Origin: Laguncularia racemosa
Taxonomy: Eukaryota; Streptophyta; Magnoliopsida; Myrtales; Combretaceae
DNA length: 64,000 nucleotides
Direction: 5' to 3'
Assembly: GCA_037954665.1 (NCBI GenBank)
Contig: JBBMOL010000016.1
Location: 6,448,001-6,512,000, forward strand
The notes under the pieces were generated by a model. It was not told where the DNA came from, made no database searches, and saw only the letters and a list, made by a program, of their open reading frames with translations. The translations under genes and the position numbers were made by a program. Below, one piece after another: positions 48,437 through 60,283 of this stretch (position 1 is its first letter; every line of letters starts with the position of its first letter).

Positions 48437-50740
48437 AAATTTATAGGAGAGTACAGAACGAATATGTGAGGAAACATGCAAGACTAAAGCCGAAGAGCAA
48501 TATGAGTACCAACCAAACGGCTAAGAGAGTGCAGCCAATTGGTGAAGTCATGGTCAATCACCTAGGTGGCTAGTCGTTTAGTCAGCAAAAGTCAACCAAG
48601 TTGATTCTCTTGGTTAATTGAGTTGGTAACTTTATTATTTTTATTCTCTTGGTATTTAAGTTATTTCATTTTATATATATTGGAGTTTAGGCTTCTATTA
48701 ACTTTATATATAAAATGTAAAGTTTATTGAGTAGGGTAAAAGAGAGCGATACAATCTTATAATTTCAATTAGGAAAAATAGTGTAATATAATTGTGAAAG
48801 AACTACATACTATTGTTGTTTACACTATATTTATCTATCCAATCCTATGATTTTTTATCTCTATTCTTTTAGAGTTTCACAAAAAAATAAGAAAAGAAAA
48901 AAAGCTCACGTGTCAATATTTTTTTATTTATTTGTTTAGTTCTCTTGTTCACTAGCTCTTATGTGATGTTAACCTAAAATCTACAAAGAACTTCATTTGA
49001 GATTGAGCTGGAGAGATAGGAGAACACCCTAAAAGATGGTTGCTAAGCATGATGTTGAAAGGGTTCAACTATTGTACACATTTTGGGTTATAGTAATTAG
49101 CAACTATATACATGTGAGGGTTTAGGTCAAGGCTTAAAAAAGGCTTTGAATAAGTAGTCAAAATATATAATGTATGAGAAGTGGCAAACCTAGTGGATAA
49201 GTTATATTGGTGATCTAACTAAGTTTAACGAGCAGCGTATTGTATGAATAACTAGAGAAGAAGATAATTGTGGAATGTATTGTGGAGCTATATCTGACCA
49301 AGTCTCATGCGAATTGATTTCTATTGAAGTGAAGATATAATCACACCAAATGAGCAAAGGATCATCGATGAGGCATCATATTTCAAAATTCATGTGTCCT
49401 ATCATCTTCATTTCATGGATTTAGGGACACCACATTATGATAGCAAAAACAACTTGTTATTAGAAGAGGTTAAGAGCAATCTTTGACCATGGATCAACTC
49501 AACCACAAGATGGGATCTACAAGTAATAAGTTTGCAAATAGTCTAATTGCCCAACAAGAGCAACAACCCTAAAGGGTTTTCTAAAGGTTAGGTATAATTT
49601 GTTATCACTGCAAGAAGAAAGGTACATTCTCCTATCATGTAGCTTAACTGAAGCTTCAAAAACAAATAGATTATTGCTATAAGGACACTATAAGGGTTAA
49701 ATATAACATAATGATTTCCTATAGCCTCGAAGTTTCCCATTGTGGTCTAAGAGATGAGGAGGAGTCGTGAATCTTGGTGTATTTGTTATGGTTATTGATT
49801 TTAGGATAGAAGATCCTAGTGTTTGCATTGTATCATTAGCTATAACAATAGAATACTTATTAGCAATGCAATGGAAAAGGTCCCTTTTGCTTCAAGAGTG
49901 TTGTTCAAGGTCTAAGATAAAGAGAATCGAAAGGAAGTGAAACATGAAGATCTGAAAAGTACTTAGTGACCTAGGGTGTGCTAGTATTAATCGTAATAAG
50001 TGTGCACGGTTTTAAGAGCAAATGAATGACGTCATTTAGGAATATGGTAATGAGGGATTGAGAGTAAATGTGGTGCATTAGGCAGTTATAAGGTGGGCAA
50101 TTGGTAAGATTGAATCAAAGGAGGTTCATTATAGGTGTTGCTTGGGTATATAGGCATGTGCATTTAGTTATGAAAATATAAGCCAATATCAAGATTCGTT
50201 GGGCTTGTGCCTTAAATTCACATGAGACTTGAGGGTTATAGAGGGTGTAATACAACAAGCAACAACCAATTGACACAAAGAGGGAAGTCAACAATTGAAG
50301 TAGCTAGCAGTTCACTAGGCAAGCATGATTAGTTAGGCCATGTTCTGTAATTGACCCAAAGAGGTCATAAGGCCTTGGCATTTTCCTATTATATACTTTC
50401 TTGGTGCCCAAGTTAATTCTTTTTATGTGTATTTGGGTTTAGTTTTTATGTAGTCTATATATCTTGTAAAGTGTGTCAAGTATAGCAAGAGAGAATGGTA
50501 AAATCAAATAGACTTGATTAAAGGAAATAACGCTTTATGATTATAAGCTACCCTTCGTGCAATTGTTGCTTATACTATATTGATCTATCTAGTTTTATTT
50601 ATGATTTTTTACCCTTAGTCTTTTAGTGTTTTCATATAAATTGTATCAATCTTTCTCTTTTAGTTGTTTATATCTCTCGCTAATGGTGTATTCTGTAACT
50701 TATAATCTGAATTTCAAACCATGTCATAACAAATGATACT
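48437..50740. repeat. Degenerate copia-like element in the 3' flank of gene E, with possible LTR pair
   Basis: About 48440-48970 and 50160-50720 are diverged versions of one LTR-like block (GTCAA..ACC..., CTTGGT...TTAAGTT, TGTAAAGT.T.TTGAGTA, TTGTTTACACTATAT-like runs). Between them lies sequence matching 1-1130 with faint gag traces. If these are LTRs, the element is about 2.3 kb and non-autonomous. No coding frame remains. Confidence 0.45.
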
Positions 50741-50987
50741 ACAAAGCACTATTATCTCAATTGAGTACAACATAATTTTACTAATTCACTTATTGATGGA
50801 AAAGTCTATCACCAAGGCAAAAATACAATATCATATAATTTTAATTAAAAAAGATGTCAAGGCTCCCACGATCATATGGAATGAATGTTGTTCTTCTATA
50901 AGAATGAAATGTGCTCGATTACCCTTTTCTCCTTCACGATAAAATATCGAGTCGACTCAGAAAAAAGGAATAAAGAAAAAAAAACCC

Positions 50988-52860
50988 TCAAAATGATGAC
51001 TCTTCCTTCTGAACAAAGAAGCAACCTGAGGGCCCACCATTAGGAAGTAGTGCTACATTTACTACACTTTCAGCACCTTCTTTGGCAGACAAGATGCCCC
51101 TATTGAAGTTTAAATCTGTTTGGCAATAACCGGGGCAAACACTATTGATGCATAAATTGGGATGCATTTTCGCTGAGATTCTTGTATATGCATTCATTGC
51201 TACTTTTGAGATACAATATGTAGGCCAATCTATAGGCCAACCTTTGCTTGCAAGCGAATCATCTTTATAATCCTTAAGAAATGCTTTCACTACCACATCC
51301 ACCTTTTCTTCAGAAAGGCTTTCAACATCGCTAAGAACTCCCCTAGCCCCTTCATTCAACACTTTCTGTAGACAAAATTATAATATTAATGAGTCTTATG
51401 AAATGTTAACAATTATTATAGAACTGAAATTTGAGCTTAATGCAACTACTATCTATTATGAAGCCAAACTCGAGCAATTTGCATATGGGTTTAGCCCATT
51501 TATACTCTTCTTCATAGAGAGGCACCTTATCAAGGATGTCAAATTTTATTTACCTCCAGCTTTCCCAAAGAAGATGAAACATTAACAACTCTTGGTGAAT
51601 TAGATAAGTGGAGAAGATCTATAAGTGCTACCACCATTCTTTTGGCACCATAATAGTTTATATTGAGGCATTCTTTAGCAGCTTCATATAGTTGGCTTAT
51701 GGCTTCACTCCAATTGCTTTGTGCTCCTTCCTGATATAATGAGATCAATGCGTATGCATCATTAGATTGTGATTGTCAAATCTAATTACAACTTTTTTTT
51801 AATTACCCACGAAAAAAAATATGAATACACTCCAAAAATAGCAAAGCTTTACATCGTAAAGTTATAACGACAGTAATATACCATATACTCAACAGTTTTA
51901 ATTAATTGTTAGATATAGTTCGATAATTAACTGATATAAAAATTTTAAGCCCTATTTGGTGTGGGCTTTTACATATTATTACTTTTACACTCTTCCTCCG
52001 TAATTGGCTGTTAATTTAACTAAATTCCATTAAATAGACTGCTTAATTAGATAGAAGTTGGATTACAAATGCAAAAAAAAAAAAAAAAATAGGATTCAAA
52101 CTTAGCAATTCCTACTATGATATCTTACTACATATGGCGGGCGTCATAATCAAGTATTTATAGTTGTTGAATTGAGAAATATTCACCTTCTCATAACTAG
52201 AAGCCTTTAATTTCCCAGATTCAGCTTCTGGAATAACCCCTGCATTGTTTACCTGCACAAACACTAGTTACTTTCTCCACAACCCTCTACTTTACTATTG
52301 TCAATAATTGCTTTGCATCCCAAGATTTATCTACTCCGTGCACAGCAGTAGATTTCGGTAAGAATTGTTAAATTCCCAACACGGGGTTAAATATTTTTAC
52401 CAAAATATCAAGCTTGCCAAACTGGGTCCTGATGAAATCAGCAAGTGAAGCAATACTAGCAGGATCAGTAACATCAAGCTGGTGAAAAACAACATGACCA
52501 GACAGACCACATTCTTCAAGTTTCTTAACAGCTTCGTGACCTCTCTTCTCGTCCCTGGCTGTTAAAATTACGATGATGCCTTTAGAAGCCAACTGCTTGC
52601 ATATTTCAAAACCTATCCCTTTGTTTGCTCCTGTAACTACTGCACACCTGAGTATAAGAAAAATAATAGTAAAAATCAATATAAGAAATTGTTATGCCAG
52701 CAATATGATATTGCTTTTATAACGTGGTATTAGACTGGGCAATCAAGAGTACGAGTTTCCCCGTGCTCAGCCGATTCAATTAAGTCGTGTACACGACGAG
52801 CTTCGGATTATGAACATTTTAGTGGTAGTAAAGAAATTACCTCTTCGTTGGTTCCGCCAT
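50988..52860 (-). CDS. SDR gene E: (+)-neomenthol dehydrogenase / salutaridine reductase-like, intact
   Basis: Five exons: 52841-52860, 52401-52647, 52187-52252, 51554-51730 and 50988-51365. They join into 888 nt, 295 aa, with GT-AG at all four introns and no stop. Motifs: TGANKGIG (residues 12-19), NNAG (91-94), NVSSS (161-165), Y220xxxK224 (YCISK) and CPGYCQTD. This is a complete SDR catalytic set and the family's usual length. The predicted role is cytosolic NADP(H)-dependent ketone reduction in terpenoid, alkaloid or stress metabolism; the substrate is unknown. A TATA box lies about 90 nt upstream of the ATG and a tandem ACGT-core repeat at 162-251 nt upstream. Copies A, B and F are close relatives that all carry lesions, so E is the only intact member of its type here. 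Confidence 0.92.
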
Positions 52861-52946
52861 TTGTAGTTCTACGTTCTTATGAGACATGCGATATTTGTCC
52901 GAGAAAGGAAAGCTGTTTATAATCCTAGAGGTACATGGTAATGCTC

Positions 52947-52957
52947 CATTTATATAG
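52947..52957 (-). promoter_or_regulatory. Probable TATA box of gene E
   Basis: TATATAA on the minus strand, about 90 nt before the start codon. The same sequence is kept upstream of copy B. Confidence 0.55.
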
Positions 52958-53021
52958 TAGCCAATGCCGTGAATGTTCGTATGGAAAACGAAACTATTAA
53001 TTTGTCTTATGAGAACAAGTC

Positions 53022-53111
53022 CGTAATAGCACACGTTTATAGTACGTAATAGCACACGTTCATAGTACGTAATGGCACACGTATAGTACGTAATAGCACA
53101 CGTTTATAGTA
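53022..53111 (-). promoter_or_regulatory. Four tandem 21-23-bp repeats with ACGT cores upstream of gene E
   Basis: Units start at 53022, 53045, 53068 and 53089. Each has CGTAATRGCACACGT on the plus strand, so each holds an ACGTG core on the minus strand, and the unit joints create TACGTA. Copy B has only about one and a half units (about 22709-22743). ACGT cores are the binding core of plant bZIP factors; binding here is inference. Confidence 0.65.
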
Positions 53112-54291
53112 CCTTTATAGACAACGGCTTATTCATATATATATATATTCCTTCTCTTTCTTGTTTAGATAGATGTCTAAACGAATTAAAATATAACAAA
53201 TATGCATCCGTTAATAAGATTCATAAAAACAAATTAAAAACTTCATTTATTTCAATTTTCATAAATATTGAATCCGAATTGCTTGCACTTGAAATCTAAT
53301 TAAAATGGAAAATGTGCAAGTAAAAATTAAAAAAAAAAAGTCAATTAGAATAAGTAAATAAATGTAATGCAACACTATACAAACCGTAGTACTAATATAA
53401 ATATGAAAGCACAATGGTTCTCAAATCTTTATAATTAAAAAAAAAAACAATATTTGAATTTTTGGATTTTTTTTATTTTATACCTTAAATTTAAAATTAT
53501 TAAATACCATATCGAAGAAAATACTATGAAGTATCTAAATTTTCAATCTTTAGAAATTCACATTTACACTATTACTTTTGTGAAACTCGGCATGAGTAAT
53601 TACCTTTAATATGCAAAGTAGTGAATTTTGCATCTATGATAGGGGTACTTAAAAAGATAGATTATTATTTAATTCAATTTAATATGATCATATTTATCAA
53701 CAAATAAAAAGAGAAAAATGGTAAGGCATTTTTTTTATGTGCTGATAGTCCAGAATTATTAATACATCCTATTGTAACTATCTAAATCAACTCCCACAAC
53801 ATCTCTCATACTTGTTATATATTGTTAATATGTTTTATTAATATATTCTTTAGGAACTTAAGACACAAAATTAGGCTGCCCCTTTTAAGATTAAAAATGG
53901 TTGAATCTCCATTAATCTGATAGCCTTGCGTTTTAAAAGCAAATATGGTATAAGTAAGCTGCAATTTTAGCATTCTAAGGTGGAATGCAAAATCGCAATA
54001 GCGATTTTGACATTTAAACTGTTGAATGGGCTGTGTAGTGCGTTGTGCATGTCATTCAGGGGCTCAGAGCGTGACATATATATGTAAAGTATAGGAAGAT
54101 ACTAACTAGAGATTGGAAAATACAAAACATATGATGTTCTTATACTATTACCAACGGAAATCTTCTGTTGCATATAGTAACATGTAAACATATGGTAACA
54201 TACAAGCACCAAATTCCTGAAAACAGATCAGAAACCAAGAGGGACCAGGCACTGATGGAACAGTACATGCCTAAGAGAAGCATTCATATTT
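53112..54291. other. Upstream region of gene E, non-coding
   Basis: AT-rich with A-runs. From about 53727 onward it matches 3143-3711 of copy 1. No gene is seen. Confidence 0.55.
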
Positions 54292-54372
54292 TTAGAAATG
54301 TACAATTTCTTTGCGAGAAAAGGATAAGCCAGAGTGTCCATCCTTAGGAAGCAATGCCAACCAAACGGGTCC
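54292..54372 (-). pseudogene. Stub of C-type SDR exon 5 upstream of gene E
   Basis: About 26 codons matching the C-terminus of gene C (VWLALLPKDGHSGL, FSRKEIVHF and a stop). They break off at the same place as the stub at 3712-3795. The flanking 3' sequence (53900-54290) also matches the 3' flank of gene C (about 22890-23255). Confidence 0.8.
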
Positions 54373-54433
54373 TCAACCATTTTTCTGTACTTCAAGAATT
54401 TAGGAGTTTACTTAGATTTCTTTGATGATGCAT

Positions 54434-56430
54434 ACTTTTACATCATTGAAGATTTTTATTTTTAATATAATTAAAACTTATATTTTCTTAGTACCTAAAC
54501 ATGTGTATCCTAAGATTATTGTGTGATTGAATTTATTGTTATTCAATGAATTCTTAGATTTCTTAATTTGTGTATGTGTTTTTAGTATTGTTTAGATTAA
54601 TATTTCTAGAGTATTATTTTATCTATTTAATGTTATATATTAAGATTGAAAAATCTAATGTGTAATCAGATCTAACATATTTGAAAAGAATTAATATAAT
54701 CTTAAAGATAAGTTACATAACTCTTTCGGAATTAAATAATTTGTTTCAGGGAATTTATTGCTTTTAATGCAATTTTTAAAATATATTATTATGAAGAGAT
54801 TCAAATAGATATTTTTAATATTAGCATTAATAAGCTTGAAAAAGTTATTAAACTGATTTAAAAATTCCAACGGTCAATGAAATTAAAAAGGATTTGAATG
54901 AATTTTGTGAATCTCACATGATAATTCTTAAAGGAAACAAAGTTTAGATACTAGTTTTTTCAATTTGAAGTTAATTATAGTTTGTTTTGCTCTTCTTTCT
55001 TTTAATTTAATCTTAGTTTATTAATTAATACTTAGTTATAAGGTTTAGATAAATTAATCTTTATAATTTACCAATCAAACAATAGAGTATAGTTTAGTAT
55101 TAGTATTTATAATCCCTGTAGGACGATATTTGTATTTAATATACTATATTACAAAATTTGATAGGTATACTTGCCTAACATCTTTAAAAAATAAAAATTA
55201 AGTCATTTTAATATATTGATACTAAGAAATACATAAAAATAAATAAATCAACAAGTTCAATGCTTAGCCTAATAAATTTCAAAACCTACAAGAAAAACAA
55301 AATTATTATACAAATATATAAATAATAATCCAATACTTGGCCTAATTATAACCATAGGACCGTACGATTATGGAAATGCTGTGAGGATCATAATAATAAT
55401 TGGAAATGACTATGGAATAAAATAAATATATGTAAAGTTATAATATACTAAAATAATCACTAATATAAATATTTAATATTAGCATATTCTAGATTACCAA
55501 AGTTTCACGAGTAAGTTTCATAATGAATAAAAATTTTGGAAAAATTGATAACAATTATTAATAATATATTAGCACCATTGTAATAATTTATGTATAATAG
55601 AAATCATATAACCAATAACAATGGACCTTAAAATACAAAAGTAAAAAAAAAAAAAATAGATCTAATAGGTAGTTATAACAAATAGTAAACAAGAATTAAA
55701 ATTTAATGTTTATGATAGTTAAATAGAATTTTTGAATGTGTATTTATATTTAAAATATTTTATTTAGCATATCCATAAGTTCTTATATAAAAATATTATA
55801 ATTTAAATAATTTAATAAAATCATTAGTACATGAACTATCCAAACTCACGAATAAATATCTCTAACCTCATATATATTTCTTTTTCTACCAAGGTCTTCC
55901 CTCTCTTTCTCAATACTCATTTTCTCTCCCTCGATCAAACCCACTTCTTTCCTTTCTTTCTTTCTTTTCTTTCTTGCTATTCATTTATTGCTTGGTGAAA
56001 GACTCAAATTTACATGACTTCTCGAGGGTTATTTTGAGTTTTGAAGTTAAGAAATTGAGATGAGTGGGAATTCTATAATTTACTATATTGTTTGTATTTC
56101 CTCACTTGAAAAAATATTGTATATGTGTATTTTGTATATTTGCTATTGGACTTAGTTTTGTAGTTGTGTTTGGGTTGAAATGGAAGAAGGAATAATTTTG
56201 AGTGGTGCAATTATGTGGTGTAAGTGAGTGGCTGAGTATAGTGCTGTAAATGTATGTGTATTATGCTATAAGTGTGCACATGTGGGCTACTAGATGAGAG
56301 CATATTCCACTATTTTGATTTGTGTGCTATGTGTACTCTATCCGAGTAGTGTGTATAAAATGTGTATGTTGTGTTTTACATGAATGTGGGACTGTGTGTT
56401 GAAATATTAAATAAATAAATAAAAAAAACC
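54434..56430. repeat. LTR-like repeat family R, copy 2 (longest)
   Basis: The first 1.1 kb matches 9190-10309. About 55550-56090 is the reverse complement of blocks at 30080-31450, including a (CTTT)n polypyrimidine run at 55900-55980. 56100-56420 is GT-rich, mirroring the CA-rich 28600-29800. No coding frame. Confidence 0.65.
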
Positions 56431-57962
56431 ATACGTTGCAACGAGAACAGAATGCATTGAGAAATGAGTGCTCCCCTTATTTTGGTATCAACCAACTGGC
56501 ATCTAACCCTCATTCGATCGGTAGAGCTCTAATCATGTTTCAATCTCTTGAATTTTTCGACCTTTGTTATTTTATTTATTCTGCATTCACACTAGAAAAA
56601 CTTAGTCAAATGCTATATCATGTATCAAGGCATTTTCTTGATTTCTTTTTTATCATTATTTCTTTAGCCAAAGTTACCCCAGATTAAGCAACTATAAAAT
56701 AAGTTATATATATATGTACCTTTCCGATGTCATAATATATAGAAACATATGTACATATAATAAATATATAAACAAAGTATATGCAAATATACAGATAGGT
56801 TAGTTCATGTAGGTAATATGTGCATATATTAAATATATAAATAAAGTACATGCAAATATACATGTAGGTCAATTCATGCTGGTAATTGGACCTTTACCAA
56901 TTTCCTCTAATATATATATATAACAAGAACAAAGGAACTTGAATACAAAATATATTCATCCATGAGCATATAGACGAAGTAACATGTTATGTAAGGTAAA
57001 GTAGTTAAGTATTTATATATGTACATCGTATGGCTCGTATGAATTATATATATATATATATATTATTCTATAATGTCGACTATTATTAAAAATAAAAAAA
57101 GGAGGGAAAAATAGAGAATTAAATGAATGAAAAACAAATATAATAAATAAATAAATAAAAGAATCTTATAAACTAAAGTTGAGTGACTACTACGTTAGAT
57201 TGATTATCCATAATGTGTGGATAATTGGTTTATATCGTTGTTAGATGGATTGAATGGCTTGTAGATATAAACATATGCATCCTTATTTCTCTGACCAAAT
57301 CTATATATATATATATAGATTTGGTATACAACCTAGTACATATACATATTATTGGGAATATATATATAAACATAAGACATACATATAGACATATACATAT
57401 ATTTGTAGACTTATAAACAAATGTATGGACCAATTTATTTCGTTATCCAATTTAGTATATACCGGTAATAGATATATATGTATGTACATAAGACACACAT
57501 ACATACATATACTTATGATTGTGAGGTGAGTGAGGAAACATCAAGGAAAATGAATAGATTAGAACATGTTTGATGAGTGATGATTGCTCAATTGAGTAAT
57601 TGGATGACTTTGATGTTCTTGCTAAATGAGAGTAGTGAATGCTTCATGGTGGTTGATGCAATTGAGTTGTAATATGTTATTGTTGATTTGTTGTTAAACT
57701 TTATTTTTTTATGATTTGTTTGTCTTGTCTAATTTACTTTATCTGGTTGGTTACCTAAAACTAAATTGACATAATAATATTTGACTAATATAAAATTCGA
57801 CATACATTATACGAAACATTGCATTGTGTTGAACGTTATCATTGCTACAAGATGTGCAAGAAGTAATCATTTATGGATTACTATTCCGTCATTCGCGAAA
57901 CTAAATGATTTGGAGGTTATCGTGTCTTTGATGAAACCAAATTTAAGAGTCTTGCCCATGTT
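56431..57962. repeat. AT-rich region with microsatellites, a tandem repeat and a hairpin
   Basis: A 69-bp unit is repeated twice (56750-56818 and 56819-56887). (TA)n runs are at 56911-56922 and 57047-57062. A perfect 32-bp palindrome is at 57293-57324. A 64-codon frame at 57781-57975 resembles nothing I recognise. Confidence 0.6.
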
Positions 57963-59020
57963 ATTCAGGGTCTAAGATAAAGAGAATCAAAAGGAAGTGA
58001 AACATGAAGGTCTAAAAAGCACTTATTAGCTTAGGGTGTGTTAATATGGATGGTCATAAATATGCATGGTTTAAAGAGCAAATGAATGACATCATTTGGG
58101 AATATGGCAATGAGAGACCAATAGTATGTGTGGTGCATTAGGTATCTCTAAGGTAGGTGATTGACAATTGAATCAAAAGAGGTTCATTATGGATGTTGCT
58201 TGGGTATATAGGCTTGTGCATTGAGTTATGTAAAAAAATAAGCCAATATCAAGATTCATTAGGCTTGTGCCTTAAATTTACACAAGACTTGGGGGTTATA
58301 GAGGGTGTAATACAACAACAAACAACCAATTGACACAAAGAAGGTAGTCAATAGTTGGAGTAACTAGAAAATTGCTAGGCAAGCATGATTAGTTAGGCTA
58401 AGTTCTATAATGGACCTAGAGAGGTCATAAGGCCTTGACATTTTTCTATTATATACTTTCCTGGCGCTTAAGTTAATTGTTCTCATGTGTATTTGGGTTT
58501 AGTTTTTATGCACTCTATATATCTTGTAAAGTGTGTCAAGTATAGCAAGAGAGAATGGTAAAATCAAATAGACTCAATTAAAGAAAACAATGCTTTGTGA
58601 TTATGAGCAAACCTTAATGTAATTGATCTATCTAGATTTATTCATGATTTTTTACCCTTAGTCTTTTAAGGTTTTCATATAAATTGTATCAATCTTTCTC
58701 TTTTGGTTGTTTATATATCTTGCTAATTGTATATTCTATAACTTATAATATGAATTTCAAACCATGCCATAATAGATGACTCTACAAAGTCTTATTATCT
58801 GAAATGAGTACAACATAATTCTACTCATTCACTTATTGATGAAAGAGTTTATCACCAAGGCAAAAATACAATATCATATAATTCTAATTAAAAATGATGT
58901 CAAGGCTCCCATCATCATATGGAATGAATATCGTTCTCCTATAAGAATGAAATGTGCTAGATTACCCTTTTCTCCTTTGCTATAAAATATTGGGTCAATT
59001 AAGAAAAAAGGAATAAAAAA
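57963..59020. repeat. 3' flank of SDR copy F (partial copy of the duplicated unit)
   Basis: Colinear with about 817-1890 and 49910-50980. The homology starts abruptly at 57963, marking one edge of the third copy. Confidence 0.75.
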
Positions 59021-59027
59021 AAAACCC

Positions 59028-60283
59028 TCAAAATGATGACTTTTTCTTCTAAACAAAGAAGCAACTTGAGGGCCCACCATTAAGTAGTGCTACATTTTCT
59101 GCACTTTCAGCACCTTCTTTAGCAAGTAAGATGCCCATATTGAAGCTTAAATCCGTTTGACAATAGCTGGGGCAAACACCATTGATGCATAAATTGGGAT
59201 ACATTTTCGCCGAGATTCTTGTATGAGCATTCATTGTTGCTTTTGAGATACAATATGCAAGCCAATCTGTAGGCTAGCCTTTGCTTGCAAGCGAGCCATC
59301 TTTATAATCCTTAAGAAATACTTTCACTACCACATCTAACTTCTACTCAAAAAGGCTTTCAACATCACTAAGAACTCCCTTAGCCCATTCATTTAATACT
59401 TTATATAGACAAAATCATAATATTAATGAGTCTCATGAAGTGCTAACAATTATTATAGAATTCAAATTTGAGCTTAATGCAAATGTTATCTAATATAGAG
59501 CCAAACTCGAGTAACTTAGCCCATTTATACTCTTCTTCATAGAGAGGTACCTTACCAAGGACATCCAATTTTATTTACCTCCAGCTTTCACCAAGAAGAT
59601 GAAACATTAACAACTTGTGGTGAATTAGATAAGTGGAGTAGATCTATAAGTGTTACCACCATTCTTTTGGCGCCATAATAGTTTATATTAAGGCATTCTT
59701 CACCAACTTCATACAAACAACCTATGGCTTCACTCCAATTGCTTTGTGCTCCTTCCTAATATAATGAGATAAACACGTTTGCATCATTAGATTGCAATTG
59801 CAAGTCTAATTAGCAACGTTATTTTTTTTTAATTACCCATCCAAAAAATAAATAAAAACTATGAATACACTCAAAAAATAGAAAAACTTTACATCGTAAA
59901 GTTATAATGATGGTAATATACCATGAAACTCAATAGTTTTAATTAATTGTTAGATTTAGTTCTACAACTAACCGATATAAAAGTTTAAGTCCTATTTAGT
60001 GTGGGCTTTTACATATTACTACTTTTACACTCTTCCTCATTAATTGGCTATTACTTTAACTAAATTCCATTAAATAGACCGCTTAATTAGATAGAAGTTG
60101 GATTATGAATGCAAAAAAAAAAAAAATTGGATTCAAACTTAGCACTTCCTACTATGATATCTTACTACATATGGCGAGCGTCATAATGAAGCATTTATTA
60201 TTGTTGAATTGAGAAATAATCACCTCATAACTAGAAGCCTTTAATTCCTTGGACTCAGCTTTTGGAGCCACCCCTGCATTGTT
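59028..60283 (-). pseudogene. SDR copy F, E-type pseudogene truncated by Copia-2
   Basis: Exon 5 is 59028 to about 59402, exon 4 is 59579-59755 and the 3' part of exon 3 is 60224-60283. Lesions: two TAG stops in exon 5 (in LFE*KLD and KG*PTDW), a stop near the C-terminus, loss of one codon in LLPNGGP, a lost acceptor (AT for AG) and a TGA in exon 4 (SSSW*KLE). Exon 3 breaks off inside NNAG, and copia gag sequence follows on the other side. Exons 1-2 are absent from the window. Confidence 0.9.

Larger units (their letters stand above)
49128..55548. repeat. Segmental duplication copy 2 (paralogue of about 1-10309)
   Basis: Colinear with 1-10309 after removal of Gypsy-1 (3858-9189) from copy 1 and of a deletion of about 1.48 kb in copy 1 at 3148. 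It carries gene E, a C-type exon 5 stub and repeat family R. Similarity is read by eye over many blocks; copy 1 runs off the window start. Confidence 0.9.

Noticed and set aside
56483..56490. TGGTATCA resembling the start of a retrotransposon primer binding site
   Set aside because: Not followed by GAGC and no LTR end or gag nearby.
57781..57975. 64-codon frame just before the third segment copy
   Set aside because: No recognised domain; could be a chance frame or an unrecognised fragment.
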